This document shows positions 10,478 to 22,519 of a stretch of 64,000 bases of DNA, piece by piece (position 1 is the stretch's first letter; every line of letters starts with the position of its first letter). This DNA is from Incurvaria masculella (Eukaryota > Arthropoda > Insecta > Lepidoptera > Incurvariidae), in contig OX335653.1 in NCBI GenBank assembly GCA_946894095.1, forward strand, positions 11,103,001 to 11,167,000, in the 5' to 3' direction. A model generated the notes under the pieces. It ran no database searches, was not told where the DNA came from, and saw only the letters and a program-made list of their open reading frames with translations. Position numbers and translations under genes: made by a program.

Positions 10478-11209
10478 ATGAAAAAATGCGTGGCGTGCAA
10501 CCCTGGTGGCGGCGGTGCTGCAGACTTTATCAGGTGTAGTAAATGTGGAGGGGAATATCATAAAGTTTGCTGTAATCAGGCGGGGCCTCCTGGTAACAAC
10601 AGGGTCACGCGCTCTTGGCTGTGCCCATCGTGCGTACCGAAAGCCGTGCGCAATGATAATACTCCCCTCAAGCTCCCCATGGCTGGCACCATCACCACCA
10701 CTACCAGCTCCCCTACTGGTACCAGCCCCTCCGTCACGGGAGCAAATAATCTAACATCTACCACAGTTACAGCTGCCCTCAGTCAGGTGACAACTATGGT
10801 ATCAAAGGCCGATTCTATCGACCCCAATGCTCCAGTATCGAGTCTCTTGTCATTTACGGCAGCTCTAGCCCGCTGCCAGGAACAAATGGCAGAATTCATA
10901 ATATCGCTCGAATTTGCCCATGGCCGTATGGAGGACCTGACAAAAAAGTTTGATGAGTTCGGGGATCGACTAGGAACCGTAGAGAAGCAGATTGAAGAAG
11001 TCACAGAGTTGCGGCAAGCCGTTGCGGATCTGCGCGCCGAGCTCGCTGCTCGAGATCAAGGCACTCTCCTCGAAGATGTCGAGGTGACCGGACTACCAGA
11101 AGCAAAGGGCGAGCAGCTCGAGCACATAATTACGCTGGCGGCGCGCAAGCTGGGGGTTGTACCTCGACGAGCGAGAGATAGTTTACGTAAACGACTTATG
11201 CAGTATTAA
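10478..11209 (+). pseudogene. Non-LTR retrotransposon ORF1 with PHD-like zinc finger, truncated by deletion
   Basis: The start ATG at 10478 opens a 243-codon frame. Residues ~4-53 hold a PHD-type Cys/His pattern (CVAC, CSKCGGEYHKVCC, WLCPSC). A Thr/Ser-rich linker and a coiled-coil-like segment (about 130-200: MEDLTKKFDEFGDRLGTVEK) follow. PHD fingers in ORF1 are known in CR1-type and related insect LINEs, where ORF1 binds element RNA. From about 11160 the frame leaves ORF1 sequence because an internal deletion has fused it to the second half of the reverse transcriptase, which continues in another frame. The last ~15 residues are therefore junk. Confidence 0.75.
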
Positions 11210-12130
11210 TGTCCAAGGAATGAAATTGTTCTCATTCGCTGATGATACGGCGCTGTTATTTGAAGGAGAATCCTGGGTTCAGGCTTTTAGAAATGCTGAA
11301 GAAGGACTAAAACAGGTGAAATCATGGCTCGATAAAAACATACTGACTCTTAACGTTTCTAAAACCCAATACATTTCCTTCTCAATAACACAAGCTGCAA
11401 AAATGTCATCACAAATGACCTTAAAATTGCATAATGACTCATGCAATTCTTTTAATTAAACGCCACCATTTGCTTGCGCATGTGAAGAAATACAACGAGT
11501 CGAAATAGTTAAATACCTTGGTACACAAATCGATGAAAATCTCAATTGGGATGCTCACATTAATAGCCTAACAAAGAGAGTTAGAAAACTTATTTATATA
11601 TTTAAAGTAACCCGGAATATACTCGACATAACAACCCTTAAATCTCTATACTATGGACTTGGTCAAAGCATTTTAAGTTACTGCATTCTCGCATGGGCAG
11701 CCGCGACCAAAACTTCTATTGAGCGATTAGAAATAGCCCAAAAAGGCGTACTGTAAATAATGACTAATCGACCCAAAAGATATTCCAGCCATGAACTTTT
11801 TCAGGATGTAAAAGTGTTCTGTTAGAAAAATCTATATACAAAAAATATGTTCATTTTTGCATTCATGGAAGGGAAAAGAAATTCTGAAACGGCCCGAACA
11901 TAAATATGACACAAGGATAAGACAAAATTGTTACAACCAACCTACTACAACGTCACGCTTTTCACAAAGGTCATTGTAATGGCTCGGACCAAGAATATAC
12001 TGCGCTCTAAACATACGAATTGAAAGATATCTCTATTTTAATATGTGTAAATATAAGAAAAAAATTACTATATTGCTATTGGATATGTCTGTATGTGATG
12101 TTGAAAAACTCTTCAGTGTCGTAGTCTAAT
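11157..12130 (+). pseudogene. LINE reverse transcriptase C-terminal half, degenerate
   Basis: From 11157 a frame reads IVYVNDLCSIN...FSFADDTALLF, with the RT catalytic FADD motif and NVSKTQYISFS following. Homology continues past a stop at 11457-11459 in broken frames (VKYLGTQIDENLNWDAHI near 11509, LKSLYYGLGQSILSYCILAW near 11640). The endonuclease and N-terminal RT are deleted. Strand and position make it the remainder of the element whose ORF1 lies just upstream. The tail near 12158-12240 is A-rich and CA-rich. Confidence 0.75.
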
Positions 12131-13447
12131 GCAATCTACCTAATATATGCTCAAATAAAAAAAACCTTGCACAAACAAACACACCCTCACATACACCCAC
12201 ACATACACACACAAACTCCCTAACAATGCCTCACATTCACGCTTATAATACATAAAATGGATAATACATTCAACTCATCATATTCTACAACATACGATAG
12301 ACAGTACAGTGTGCGTTCACCATTACTTTTTAACGTACTTTTATGTGCTATACCTAATGCGGCCTACTACACAGAATTTAGTTCTCCTGTAGGCTACATC
12401 GTATAATTTTATTAACTACTCGTAGATTTTTGTAAAATGTATTATAACATATTGTTTTTTTAGTTAATTATGTATATACGTGTGTTTTTGGAAGATAAAT
12501 TGAATTTCAATTTGAATTGTATTGAATTTGAGTAAACATTCTTTAAACATGGACTGGTAATGAGACTTGAAGAGTATATTTTGATGTATGTAACCTTAAC
12601 AAAAAAATATAGCATTCAACTTCTTAGGATGGATCGCCCTAATTTATATTGTTCTTTTGCACTGAGTTGAACATTAAATTATGATTGCACATAGGGTACA
12701 AATGTAGCCACGTTTTATTAAACCTTTATAAGGCAGATCAAACTAGATAAGTGAATTTGGCTTGGAGTAGGTTGGCTTTTTGGCTGTTTCCCACCGCCCG
12801 CGAAGATCGCGTTTCAGTTACTACAATATTCACTAAATGTTTCATCCGTTTTCATTACCATAATCATAACCTAGACAAGGTTATGATTATTCATAGGAAA
12901 CATTATTTCAAATAAAAAGAGGCCTTTTCATGCCAACTATGCGCTGAAACGGCAGGAAAATACTTTTATTTACATAGATAAAATACGATGAGGTGAACTG
13001 AGCAGACAGAGAGTTGCGGGCAGTTCGCCACCTCTGGGTATTGCCAAATGCGCAAAGTACGTGCCACCCTAAATGTGGATTTTTTGGTCGCTATCGAATT
13101 ATATGTCTACTAGCTAACAATACTGAACGGTTTTTAAGGAATTAAGATTAGCTACGTTATTCTCCGGACTATGACATATCTAGGCAAAAAATCGTGTCGA
13201 TTCGTTGTCGTGCTCTGTGGCTGCGTGAAGGATAAATCAACAAAGACACTTGGGTATGTATAATTTATCAAGGATTTAAATATTTAATTAACCATACTCT
13301 TTAATTAAAGGTTAGTAAATATTATCAACAATGCTCTGCATTTTTTATATCGAGTATCGTTGATGTGTTTATCTTAGGATTCCATTTACAGAGGTCAAAC
13401 TTTTTTCATAGACGATAAGCCAGACCAATGGAGATAGAATTGTATAT
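12131..13447. other. AT-rich, no gene
   Basis: Nothing coding was recognised. 12170-12215 is a degenerate CA/ACAC-rich tract, probably the tail of the LINE. Confidence 0.4.
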
Positions 13448-13738
13448 AAAAACCGGCCAAGTGCGAGTCGGACTCGCACACGAAGGGTTCCGAACCATCG
13501 TAAAATATTTAATAAAAACATCATGTTTTTTGTATGGGCCCCCCCTTAATTTTTAATTATTTTTTAATGTTTCCTGCGTTATAGCGGCAAAATAAGTACA
13601 CACTCTGTGAAAATTTCAGCTTTCTATCTGTTACGGTTACTTAGATACAGCCCTGTGACAGATGGACGGACGGACGGAGGGACAGCGGAGGCTTAGTAAT
13701 AGGGTTCCGTTTTCACCCTTTGGGTACGGAACCCTAAA
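13448..13738 (+). repeat. CCGGCCAAGTGCGAGTC repeat family, copy 2 (full)
   Basis: It runs from AAACCGGCCAAG to GGGTACGGAACCCTAAAAA and carries the 19-base palindrome and a GGAC microsatellite (13661-13680). Confidence 0.88.
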
Positions 13739-16020
13739 AATTAGTAATAACATGGTTTTAGTATTTCTAAAAGATTATCACGAAACAAACGAGGAATTTA
13801 TGAGGTTTTTTTATGTCGTACAACAAAATGTAGACAACATTTTGTTCGAAATATGCCAAGGAATACCTGTTTACCGTTTAAACCTTATTCTGGTTAACAC
13901 CATGGACAAAAAAGCAGTACATTTCTCAAAAACGGGAACAGTAGGGATAGTTTAGTAATATTGTAGCAAGCCCCTAAAAAAAATAAAAAAATAAAAGGAA
14001 CTCAGAAAGGAGCTGGCTGTGGTAATAGAACCCATGTATTAAAAATAGGAAACCTCTTTGCAACATAAATACACTAACACGAACTGTTTTTTACCGATGC
14101 CATAATGCTGTCAGCCTCAAGTACGGATTATTGCCCTTCTTTTGATAAGCGCTGGAAGAGATGAATCCAAATCGTATATCTTTATGACAAAGGGAAGTTC
14201 AGAGTACACACGAAGAATGTTTTATTTCGATTGTACATACAGATGCAGATCAATAGTCAAGAACGAAAGGCGCGCTATTGTGTGGTCGCCGATCCATTGT
14301 GAGCAAATTGCAATCTCCAGATAGAACTTTCCCATACGTCAGTTCTCTAAACCGTTTAATAAAACACCGCTCGGGACTCACGCGATCGACTTCAGCATTG
14401 GTTCCGCAAATAGACTCGCTCCTGTTTATTTAATATGAAGTGTCATCGTAGCGACGAAGGTAAACTTGTTCAAATATGCAATATCGTTTTATAGTCGAGG
14501 AAAATCAGAGAAGCAGAACACATCGGTGCGCATAGTAAATATTGCGTTTACGAGAGCGCAGCGGCAGCAACGCTTACTTTGTCAGTCGCGATGAAGTCGT
14601 CTTCGGTATAATGAAATATTCATAAAATACTGCAAACAACTATGCACATATTAAACCGAACAAAACGAACTTCGATGCTCTTATAAGAACGCGGCACAAA
14701 CAAAAAAAAGAACAATATCGATAGGAGATTGGCAGGCGACGGTCACGACTGAATAAATAGATCAGCAATAAATAAAATTGAAGAATTCCTTATACGGGAA
14801 CGTCCTTGAAGACCATCGGGAGATAAACAAATATCCTCTCGAGAACGCGCCGTCAAAGATCTGTATCGCCCAGTCCTCGTCTCCTTTATATGATTTAGAT
14901 CACGGTCGTTCAAAGGATCAACTAGAGATTACATCTATATCACTTCCGCCGCACGCTTAAATGGTTATACTGTACGGCCAGCTCGTCCACTTTTACAAAG
15001 CTAAACTTGTGCCTTTCCCACGAAACCTAATGTAATAATCCGATTAAATAAATGAGTCGTGTTTACTGCGCTTTATAAAACCACAATAAATTAAAATGAA
15101 AAAGCCCAGCACGAAGCAGTTTTATTGGCATGTCTAGCGAGGAATTATCCCAGAAAGGCTAAACGATGCTATTGTTGCGGAGTCACCCGGACAATGGAGA
15201 TTATTTACAAGCTTTTTATAATTTTTAGCTATTCAATGTCTACTTGCTCGTACTTTCTCTGGGAAAATCGAAAGTCATTATTCGATTTCATCATCGCTCC
15301 TATTGTATGGTTATCTCTGGGTATCACTGTGCAAGGCTAATGATAATGGTTGAATCTGCGAGCTATTAACAGTTTACCAAATGAGAATAGGTATCAAGTT
15401 TAATTTCCTGTATATTTAAGGTAATTATTTAACATAAAAATAATAAATTTGAGGTTACACAAACTATTGAAGGATTATATTCAGATTCGTCTGAGTAAAA
15501 TCGGATTCAAATGCTTCAAATGAATGAGATACCGGTTAACGTCGTGTCCTTTAAATACATAAAAACATCAATAAAAAAACGTGACTTAAACTGCAACAAT
15601 TTACCCACTTGGGCGTATATTATGCGGTCAGAACGAAAAAGAAACTCCGACATTAAAATGTATAAGCAAACATTTCAATATTAGTATTTTAAACTTGTAA
15701 TCATTATTTGGAGTAATCTTTAAAATCACTAGTGAGGCATTCGGGTTCTTAATTTTGGTTTGATTTGATCCCAAAAAAATATTATAATATAGTTTGTCGA
15801 TTGCAGTGCTCAACGAAGCATTTAATTGAATGTGTTCCGACCGAAGCCAATGTGCCATAATAATTTTATTTCTGTACTATCTAGAGCTAAAGGATCATAT
15901 TAACTGGGGTGGTTCAGCCTGAAAGATTTTATACCATACGTTTAAGAGTCAACGTTTTTGAAGGCGTTGTTGAAAGTTTTGTGGAACAAAAAGGAAAGCC
16001 GAACTGTATGAGGCGGGTTT
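13739..16020. other. AT-rich, no gene recognised
   Basis: Short frames only. No family resemblance was seen in any frame on either strand. Confidence 0.4.
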
Positions 16021-16700
16021 GTGACTAGGCGTTATACATCAACGTGGTTTATATGTTTATTCACAAGATATATTTCAACATCGTTTCGCCCAATTGTGGC
16101 CAGCCCATTGTTGCGCCATCTACATTTATATTTGCTAGAAATAACACCACCAAAAAGGTGGGTATCCTCACAATGTTTTTCTTTACCTGCACTTCTAGCA
16201 TTCATCAAACACTTACTAGCATTCCTGTTATAAGCACTTATCAAAACTGACCTATAACTATATGGTCGGTAAACTATGGCGTCGACGACCTGCCGAGGGA
16301 TTTACCCAAAAGTACCGGCTCCCCCGCCTTTCTTTCAACTATCAAGCACGGTGTGAAGAAGCACCTGGACAGTCCGCAAAAATCCAAGAAAGACAGTGGT
16401 GCAGCCAGCGGGTATATAATCCACGCCTCCTGGTTGAGAGGCGCGGACTCAAACCGCCAGGCAAGGAACGTGTGAACTGCGGAAGTTCACCGTAAACTTG
16501 AGTACTGGGTTCGAATCTGAAGCTCGTCACCCACCAATATCCACAAAAGCTAGACAATCGCAATCTCCATCGAGCACACTGGCGCAGGGACATCAAGGGC
16601 GACCGCAATGGGGTCGATCGGTCATCTCGACGTCGAAGTTCGAGTCGACCACCCAACCGCTCTGTGTCGGAGCCGTCGAGTAAGAAAGGAGGGGAGTGGC
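16021..16700 (+). pseudogene. LINE remnant (RT C-terminal end)
   Basis: Near 16262 a frame reads VGKLWRRRPAEGFTQKY, a decayed form of the 'RVGKLWNSLP' motif that ends many insect non-LTR reverse transcriptases. Related relics lie at 30056 and 57815. The following 250 bases are GC-rich with a B-box-like GGTTCGAATC near 16507 but have no intact frame. Confidence 0.45.
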
Positions 16701-16852
16701 GACCGAAGCTCTTCCGTATAGCGGCAGCGTAGAAACGTATTAGGGATAATGTATCCTCACATTTTCTTGCAGGATAAAACTATTTCGCTTTTTAGTGTGG
16801 CTTTATCGTTTCATCGAGTTTCGATTAACATTGTCGCTAGAAAAGTGTTCAG

Positions 16853-17390
16853 TTACCCGCTCAACTCCCATACAAACGGGGAAAGAAAATCACGCCCATA
16901 TTTCTTGTCAAAGATCCAATTTTTTTCTCAAAATAGCTTTATTTGATCGAACTCGATGTCTGATGACTGCTGGCATTGGACAATTGTGTTTGGCTTCTAA
17001 GTTACAAGGTCTGAAAGTTCGAATTTTTCGCGTGTTTTAAACACTAACTTTGGAGATGGATTACTCAACGATCATCAATACATCTTGAAAAGATTAGTCA
17101 TCAGACATAGCTTGCTTCATGAAAATGTATAATCAATTTAGTTTTTGTTAGATTTTTTACTACAGCGGTCGTGGTTTACTTTTAACTAGAAGTCATTTTG
17201 TAATTGAAATTTTCGTAAATCTTACCAAATCAAACACTGTGCGCATTGTCTGCTTTGTGGACATGTTGCATCCTCCTGATCACGGAGCCTGTCTTTTTCT
17301 TTGAAACATAGAAGGTCCCAGAGCGCAATAGCATGGTATTGTACCGTGCTCGCAAATGAGTAAGTCCCGCCGGGAAGGGACACCTTAAAA
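16853..17390 (-). repeat. LINE 3' end repeat, copy 1
   Basis: It is the reverse complement of 61026-61560, with many matching blocks. On the minus strand the frame 17572-17222 ends with KVSLPGGTYSFASTVQYHAI and CFKEKDRLRDQEDAT, closely similar to the + strand translation at 61032-61170. A conserved protein tail plus shared 3' flank suggests the end of a retroelement ORF and its UTR. Confidence 0.65.
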
Positions 17391-17935
17391 GTGGTTACGT
17401 TCGCCGCTATATGAATGAGATTCGGTTGCCACTCTCGGTCGGTCGGGCCGATGCAAATTCGCGGTCGGCCGCGGCCGACTCGTCGCGTTGCCTGCAGATC
17501 CGATAGCGACGCGTTAATTGCTGGCCGTCTCCCACGGGGTGGCTCACCTCCGGATGGAGACGTCGGAGACAATGCGATGCGCGCGCCGCCGTGCTAATTT
17601 ACGCGAGGAGCGTCTAGCGTTTTGCGAGAATACAGTACCATCGATGGAATTATACCAGGTCGGCGACACTGCTGGTGGTATGCTATAAAGAACTGCGGTT
17701 GCGTCTGCGCCGTGTCTGTGGCGCGCGGTACGATGGGAGTACAGAGCCTGTAGTCCCAGTTGTCACCTAAATTTTCAAATATATGGAGAAATTGAAGAGC
17801 GCGCGCAGTGGGCGTTAATCGAACTAACATTTGCGAGTCCGAGTATGACTTGACAGCTTACTCAACGTTGCCGTAAATCGCCTTCAAAAACGTCTGCAGG
17901 CTGCAGGCTTAGCAGGATTTTAATCACAAAGTACA

Positions 17936-18469
17936 AAACTTTTCACGTCAAAACAATGACTTTAAATGCTGAATCTGTTTATCATGCCTACTTTCACAGT
18001 ATAATGTCATACGGGCTGATGTTCTGGGGTGATGCAGCGGAAGGTAATCGTATATTTCTGTAAGAAAAGAGCACTGCGATGCATGCTAGGAATGAGGATG
18101 AGAGACTCCTGTAGAAAGGTTTTTAGTGACGTAGGAATTTTGACTTTACCAAGTGCTTATGTTTTCCAAAACGTATGTTACGCGAGGAAACATATAAATG
18201 ACTCCACCCTTAATAGTGATGTTCATAACCATAACACAAGACACAAGAACAATGTTAAAGTGATTAGTCATAAGTTAGCTAAAACATCTAAGAGTTTTAT
18301 ATGTAACAGTGTTAGATTTTATAACAAATTACCCGAAGAGGTTAGGGAGTTAAGTGAAAAAATGTTTAAGGCTAAGATTAAGAAATTCTTAACACAAAAG
18401 GCTTATTATAGTGTTAAAGAGGCCCTAGTTGATAAATTTGAATTTCCTGAGATTTTGACCACATGCTGA
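17936..18469 (+). pseudogene. LINE reverse transcriptase C-terminal fragment with frameshift
   Basis: From 17956 a frame reads NAESVYHAYFHSIMSYGLMF (RT thumb region); after about 18040 homology continues in another frame, KKRALRCMLGM...NTRHKNNVKVIS...VRFYNKLPEEVREL, and ends at a stop at 18467-18469. This is the typical C-terminus of Jockey/CR1-type ORF2. A one-base change between the two parts breaks it. Confidence 0.75.
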
Positions 18470-18954
18470 CTGGGTACCAAACGTATCCTACTATAACATT
18501 GACTTTTCTTTTTTTTTTTACTAATTTTGACACTCGATACATTATGTATCCATATTATTTTTATGATAAATACTACGTGTAGTATGAAATTACTAACAAA
18601 ATAATATTGATTTGATACAATTTCGTATCAATAATGACGAGGGCTCTGTACACCCGAACTGTATTGAAGCATTATTTAACTGTAGGTGTTGGTCAGAATC
18701 TCTTTCAGGAATCTTATTCGTATATGGTTGCTCTCAAACCATTGTACTCTTAATTTTCTGTAGGTGGTAGCATTTAAAGTGTAATATTATATAGTTTTTT
18801 TTTTTTTTAAGCTGTAAGAATAATAACGTATTTTGTATTTTGACTCTTTGTTTACAGGTCACTGTAGTAGTTCATGACAGAAATAATCGTATTAAAACTA
18901 AATCGTACAGAGCTTTCACAACTTTTTCATGTTGCCACTGGAGTAGTGCATCGC

Positions 18955-19392
18955 TTTAAGGTCCGTACTTGCGGCGACGCTGGGTTCGGGTCTCCTCTTT
19001 CCCTAAAATATGGTTGATAGAGGCGATGGCTGTGCCTGGCGTGATGCTCGTGAACGGGTGCTGTTTGTGGGGCTGGCTTGCTCCAATTAGCAACATTCTA
19101 GATGGCGGGCATGGTCTTTACTAATAAACTGATATTTGTCATGAACTGTTGCATATGACATGAATTGCTGATTCTCGTCAATTCATATTAATTTAGCGTG
19201 TTTATCTGTGAGTCTAAATACTTTTGTAAATTTAGACTAAGTGGACGTTGAAAAAAAAAACCAGCGGAGTTTCTTTCCAGTTATTCTTCGCTGGGATTTC
19301 CCCGAACTGGCTAATGATAAAATATGACAAATCCGAGTGCAGTGTACTGTCTATGGATGATGAATAAACAATAAACAATAAACAATAAACAC
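18955..19392 (+). repeat. Dispersed repeat A, copy 1, ending in (AATAAAC)n
   Basis: The sequence includes ATTTGTCATGAACTGTTGC, TAGACTAAGTGGACGTTGAA and GACAAATCCGAGTGCAGTG, and ends in a short tandem AATAAAC tail (19363-19390). Copies lie on the minus strand at 26930, 41547 and 56391. The microsatellite tail and position after an RT fragment suggest a LINE 3' UTR. Confidence 0.8.
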
Positions 19393-20779
19393 ATCACATG
19401 TGAGTGCCAGTTTTAATTTGATTAGCAAGAAATAGTATATTTTACTAAAGTCAAGTAAGGAGTGGTTCTGATGCCAAATATGATTTCGGTGTCCGCAACG
19501 CAGGTAAATGGACTGTAGGTAGTAAGTAGTAGTATAGTTGGGACTGTAGAAGAATTTCAAATAATGGTTGATCAGGTGGCGGATAAACTGTGAAAGATTG
19601 CTTGCTTATTCAAATCCAGCCTTGCTGCATATTTATAAATTAGTTCTTACAGCTTTCTTTCTTTAATCAATGTGTCCTTCAGTTTAAAGATTATTTATTT
19701 CTCTTAAGAACAGAACATTCACTTACAGAGAATAATGACCGAAGAATCGATCCTTCACGATCGATTCGATTTATGTACTTATCATATTCGTTAACGAGTG
19801 AAATCGAGATATCGAGTAAAATACACACAACAAAAAAAAAACAGACGAATTGAGAACGTCCTCTTTTTTTTGAAGTCAGTTGAAAAGGATTTTCACTTTT
19901 AGTTGTAAACGAATTCCTGACGGATAGGTTTTTGTCGGTTCTGTCCTCTCTGATCCCCAAGCGGTGATGGACATCAACAGATACCGGACGACACAAGATA
20001 CTTCAAACGTGAGCCCACCACTATGTAACCGAGGCCGCGCATGCAATCTCTGAAATTGATCTGCAATGAAACATGACTACTCTTGGGTTGGATTAAATTG
20101 ATTTAATTTAGTAATCTCCACCTTAACAGCTATTTATTGCAGTGTACTTTTAACCACGATATGCATCGCCACTTTAAGCATTACGGGAACGTGTGTACAT
20201 ATCAATTCTGATAATAGTAAATAGCAAAATTATATACCTCTTCAAAAGTGAGTAATTTTATCCAGTCCTGAAATATTTTTGAACTTTCAATTCTTACTGC
20301 GAAATTTTTAACTAACTGAATTCTTAGCCTAGCGGTTGGGGATTGAACTGTCTTTCCGACTTAGAGTTTGATAAGTGCATTAAATGTGGAACACGAATGA
20401 TTTACGATGAAGGAAAAACATCGTGGGGTAACTGACCATTTCTCAATAGCAAGAAGACACTGCAATGAGCTCGACACTCATTACGTAGTGCCCAAAAACA
20501 TCATTGGGTGAACCAAGGTTGACATCCGCTGGGTGCGTGAGAATATCGCTGTTAGGGAGCCAGAATTGGCACCCGTGATGAAGTCGTGTGCCGAAGAAGA
20601 GTGCGAGTTAATAAAAACATAATTACCGCATCCCTGCAAAAGTTTCAGTCAATCAGTCAAGAGTCATCAAGAGTTCAGTCACCATTCCTGTCCTTCCATA
20701 GTCGATGGGGATAATGAGAAAAAATGCACAGACGAGATAATTCGTTCGGTAAAACAATGAGAACAGCAACTCAAAGAGA
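19393..20779. other. AT-rich, no gene; small repeat relic
   Basis: At 19829-19885 there is a decayed copy of the repeat end seen at 4740-4796 (CAGACGAATTGAGAACGTCC then GAAGTCAGTTGAAAAG). Nothing else was recognised. Confidence 0.4.
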
Positions 20780-22020
20780 CAAAGGGTTGCATAAGGAGCG
20801 GATTGGGTAGCGGTTAGGGCGCCTTCACATTAGCGGAATGTCTCAACTCGCCGTCCGCGCCCGCCCGCCAGACGGGACACCTGACTGCGATGGTCGCGCA
20901 GATAGCGGCAGACACTTCCACGTTTCACCGTCCCATTGTACGTCGCCTCGGTTCACACTCGCCACCTTATCCGGCCATCTGAAGGGAACACGACACCGCA
21001 CCAGATGGACGGCATTATAAACAATTAAGCGTATGTGAATGTTCAGACTGAAACAGTCCGATCGGAGATACGATCGGAATTTCTAATCTTTCGCACTACG
21101 GTTTGCATTTCATTGAGTTCTCGTGTTCCGGCGAGAACAAATTAGGCGGTAATTGCTGTGTTGGTTACAGTTACAACGGTTGATTGTGGTGGCACATTTT
21201 GAATACGACGAGCGGCTTGTTGATTGTTAGTGATAAACTTTTAATAGAAAGCTATCCCGCTAAAACCGTCGTGAGCGGGAATCCGCATCAATTTCCAGCG
21301 AATCGAAGACGCTATCGAGCGCGGTAAAGTTCGAAAGCTGAATGCAAAGGGCACGGCAATGGTGTCGCTGTAAATGTCATCGCATTGTCGAGCTGGAGAG
21401 AAATTCCAAGCGACATTTCTGTCCCTAGGCCGGTCACGTTAATCGCAGACTGAGACAGGCATTTCTCTATAAAACGTTGGCGTATTGAGGCTTCGCTCGA
21501 GGTTTATCCGCCCGCACGGCGCGGAACTTTCATGCATAAGACGGGCGTTATTTCTCTCGACCTGCGCGCGGCGATGGTTAGGGGTTATTTATTTCATTAA
21601 TCCGAGCGCGCCATTACAGGCAGTGAGAAGCGATATTTTTTCCATAACTGCACAGGCTACCGTGAGCGCCGGCAGGGGCGGTGGCGGTGGTCGGTCGGCG
21701 CATGCGCGCAGCCGTCGCATCGATAAATCTCACCGGCGCGTAGTGCCGGCCAGTCTCCCCCGCAATTACGCAGTCGATCTCGGCCGTTAAGCGCACCTCT
21801 TAACTATCGCCCTCTGCGATGAGAGCCCGATTTGTGTTCATTACTTCTACATTTCTCTCTCCGGCACGAATATTCGTGGGGCAATTTTCTGGGGTTATTT
21901 GCATTGCGCAGTGCCATTCAGGATAATGCGGGGCATCGACCGAGACGGCGCCGTGGCGCGCGCACGGCTTCGGTCGACTCTTTTATCTTGACAATCTATA
22001 AAAAAAATATCCATGCAGCT
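20780..22020. other. GC-rich noncoding block
   Basis: This stretch stands out from its AT-rich surroundings: CpG-rich segments (20820-21010, 21480-21800, 21930-21990) are interspersed with TAAT-core sequences such as TTTATTTCATTAAT. Frames exist (for example 21485-21790) but look like composition artefacts with low-complexity Arg/Gly. It could be a conserved regulatory block or an unknown repeat. Confidence 0.35.
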
Positions 22021-22164
22021 TTATATATGCTCCCATTCCAGGACTTTCTGCGTATTTAATCCTACCACCTAAATTTGCGTATTACCGCGTACAAAATTAT
22101 ATCACATGTACATATAATATATATACATCTTATATAATATATATATACTAAGATGTCCGTACTC

Positions 22165-22245
22165 GAAACATAGGAAATAGGTGCCATGCCAGGACTTTCC
22201 CTTTATGAGCACGGCTACATTGAAATGATGGACAATTTTTCATTA
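22165..22245 (-). mobile_element. SINE fragment (minus)
   Basis: The complement carries the SINE words TTCAATGTAGCCGTGCTCAT, AAGTCCTGGCATGGCACCTA in mutated form. It lies just left of the LTR element. Confidence 0.5.
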
Positions 22246-22317
22246 TTTTGAATGATTGCTGCTATAATATTTAAAGCACATCGGTTTTCAAATTATTTCC
22301 AAACTATGTATGTTTAC

Positions 22318-22420
22318 TGTAATATATGTGGGTAGTTTTTAGTTCCATTCTTTTCTATATTTTTGAAATGTCAAACAGTCGCAATAAACGCTGCTTCGAG
22401 ACACCTGCTTTTCTAGTTCA
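22318..22420 (+). repeat. 5' LTR
   Basis: 103 bases, TG...CA ends, 102/103 identical to 26758-26860. AATAAA at 22383-22388 could be the polyadenylation signal. Confidence 0.9.
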
Positions 22421-22428
22421 TTCCTTTC

Positions 22429-22440
22429 TGGCGACGAGAT
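22429..22440 (+). promoter_or_regulatory. Primer-binding site (tRNA-Ser)
   Basis: TGGCGACGAGAT, 8 bases after the 5' LTR, is complementary to the 3' end (CTCGTCGCCA) of insect serine tRNAs over about ten bases. Confidence 0.75.
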
Positions 22441-22519
22441 ATTGGTTCGAATCACGCGGATTAGTACAATCCGGCTATTGATTGAGTGTTATTAAGAGTG
22501 TGCCGAGGTCATCTAGAAC

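Noticed and set aside
16342..16656. Minus frame of 104 codons
   Set aside because: Arg/Leu-rich, no homology, lies over LINE relics in the other orientation.
21485..21790. Frame of 101 codons in the GC-rich block
   Set aside because: Low-complexity Arg/Gly composition explained by CpG richness; no splice or homology support.
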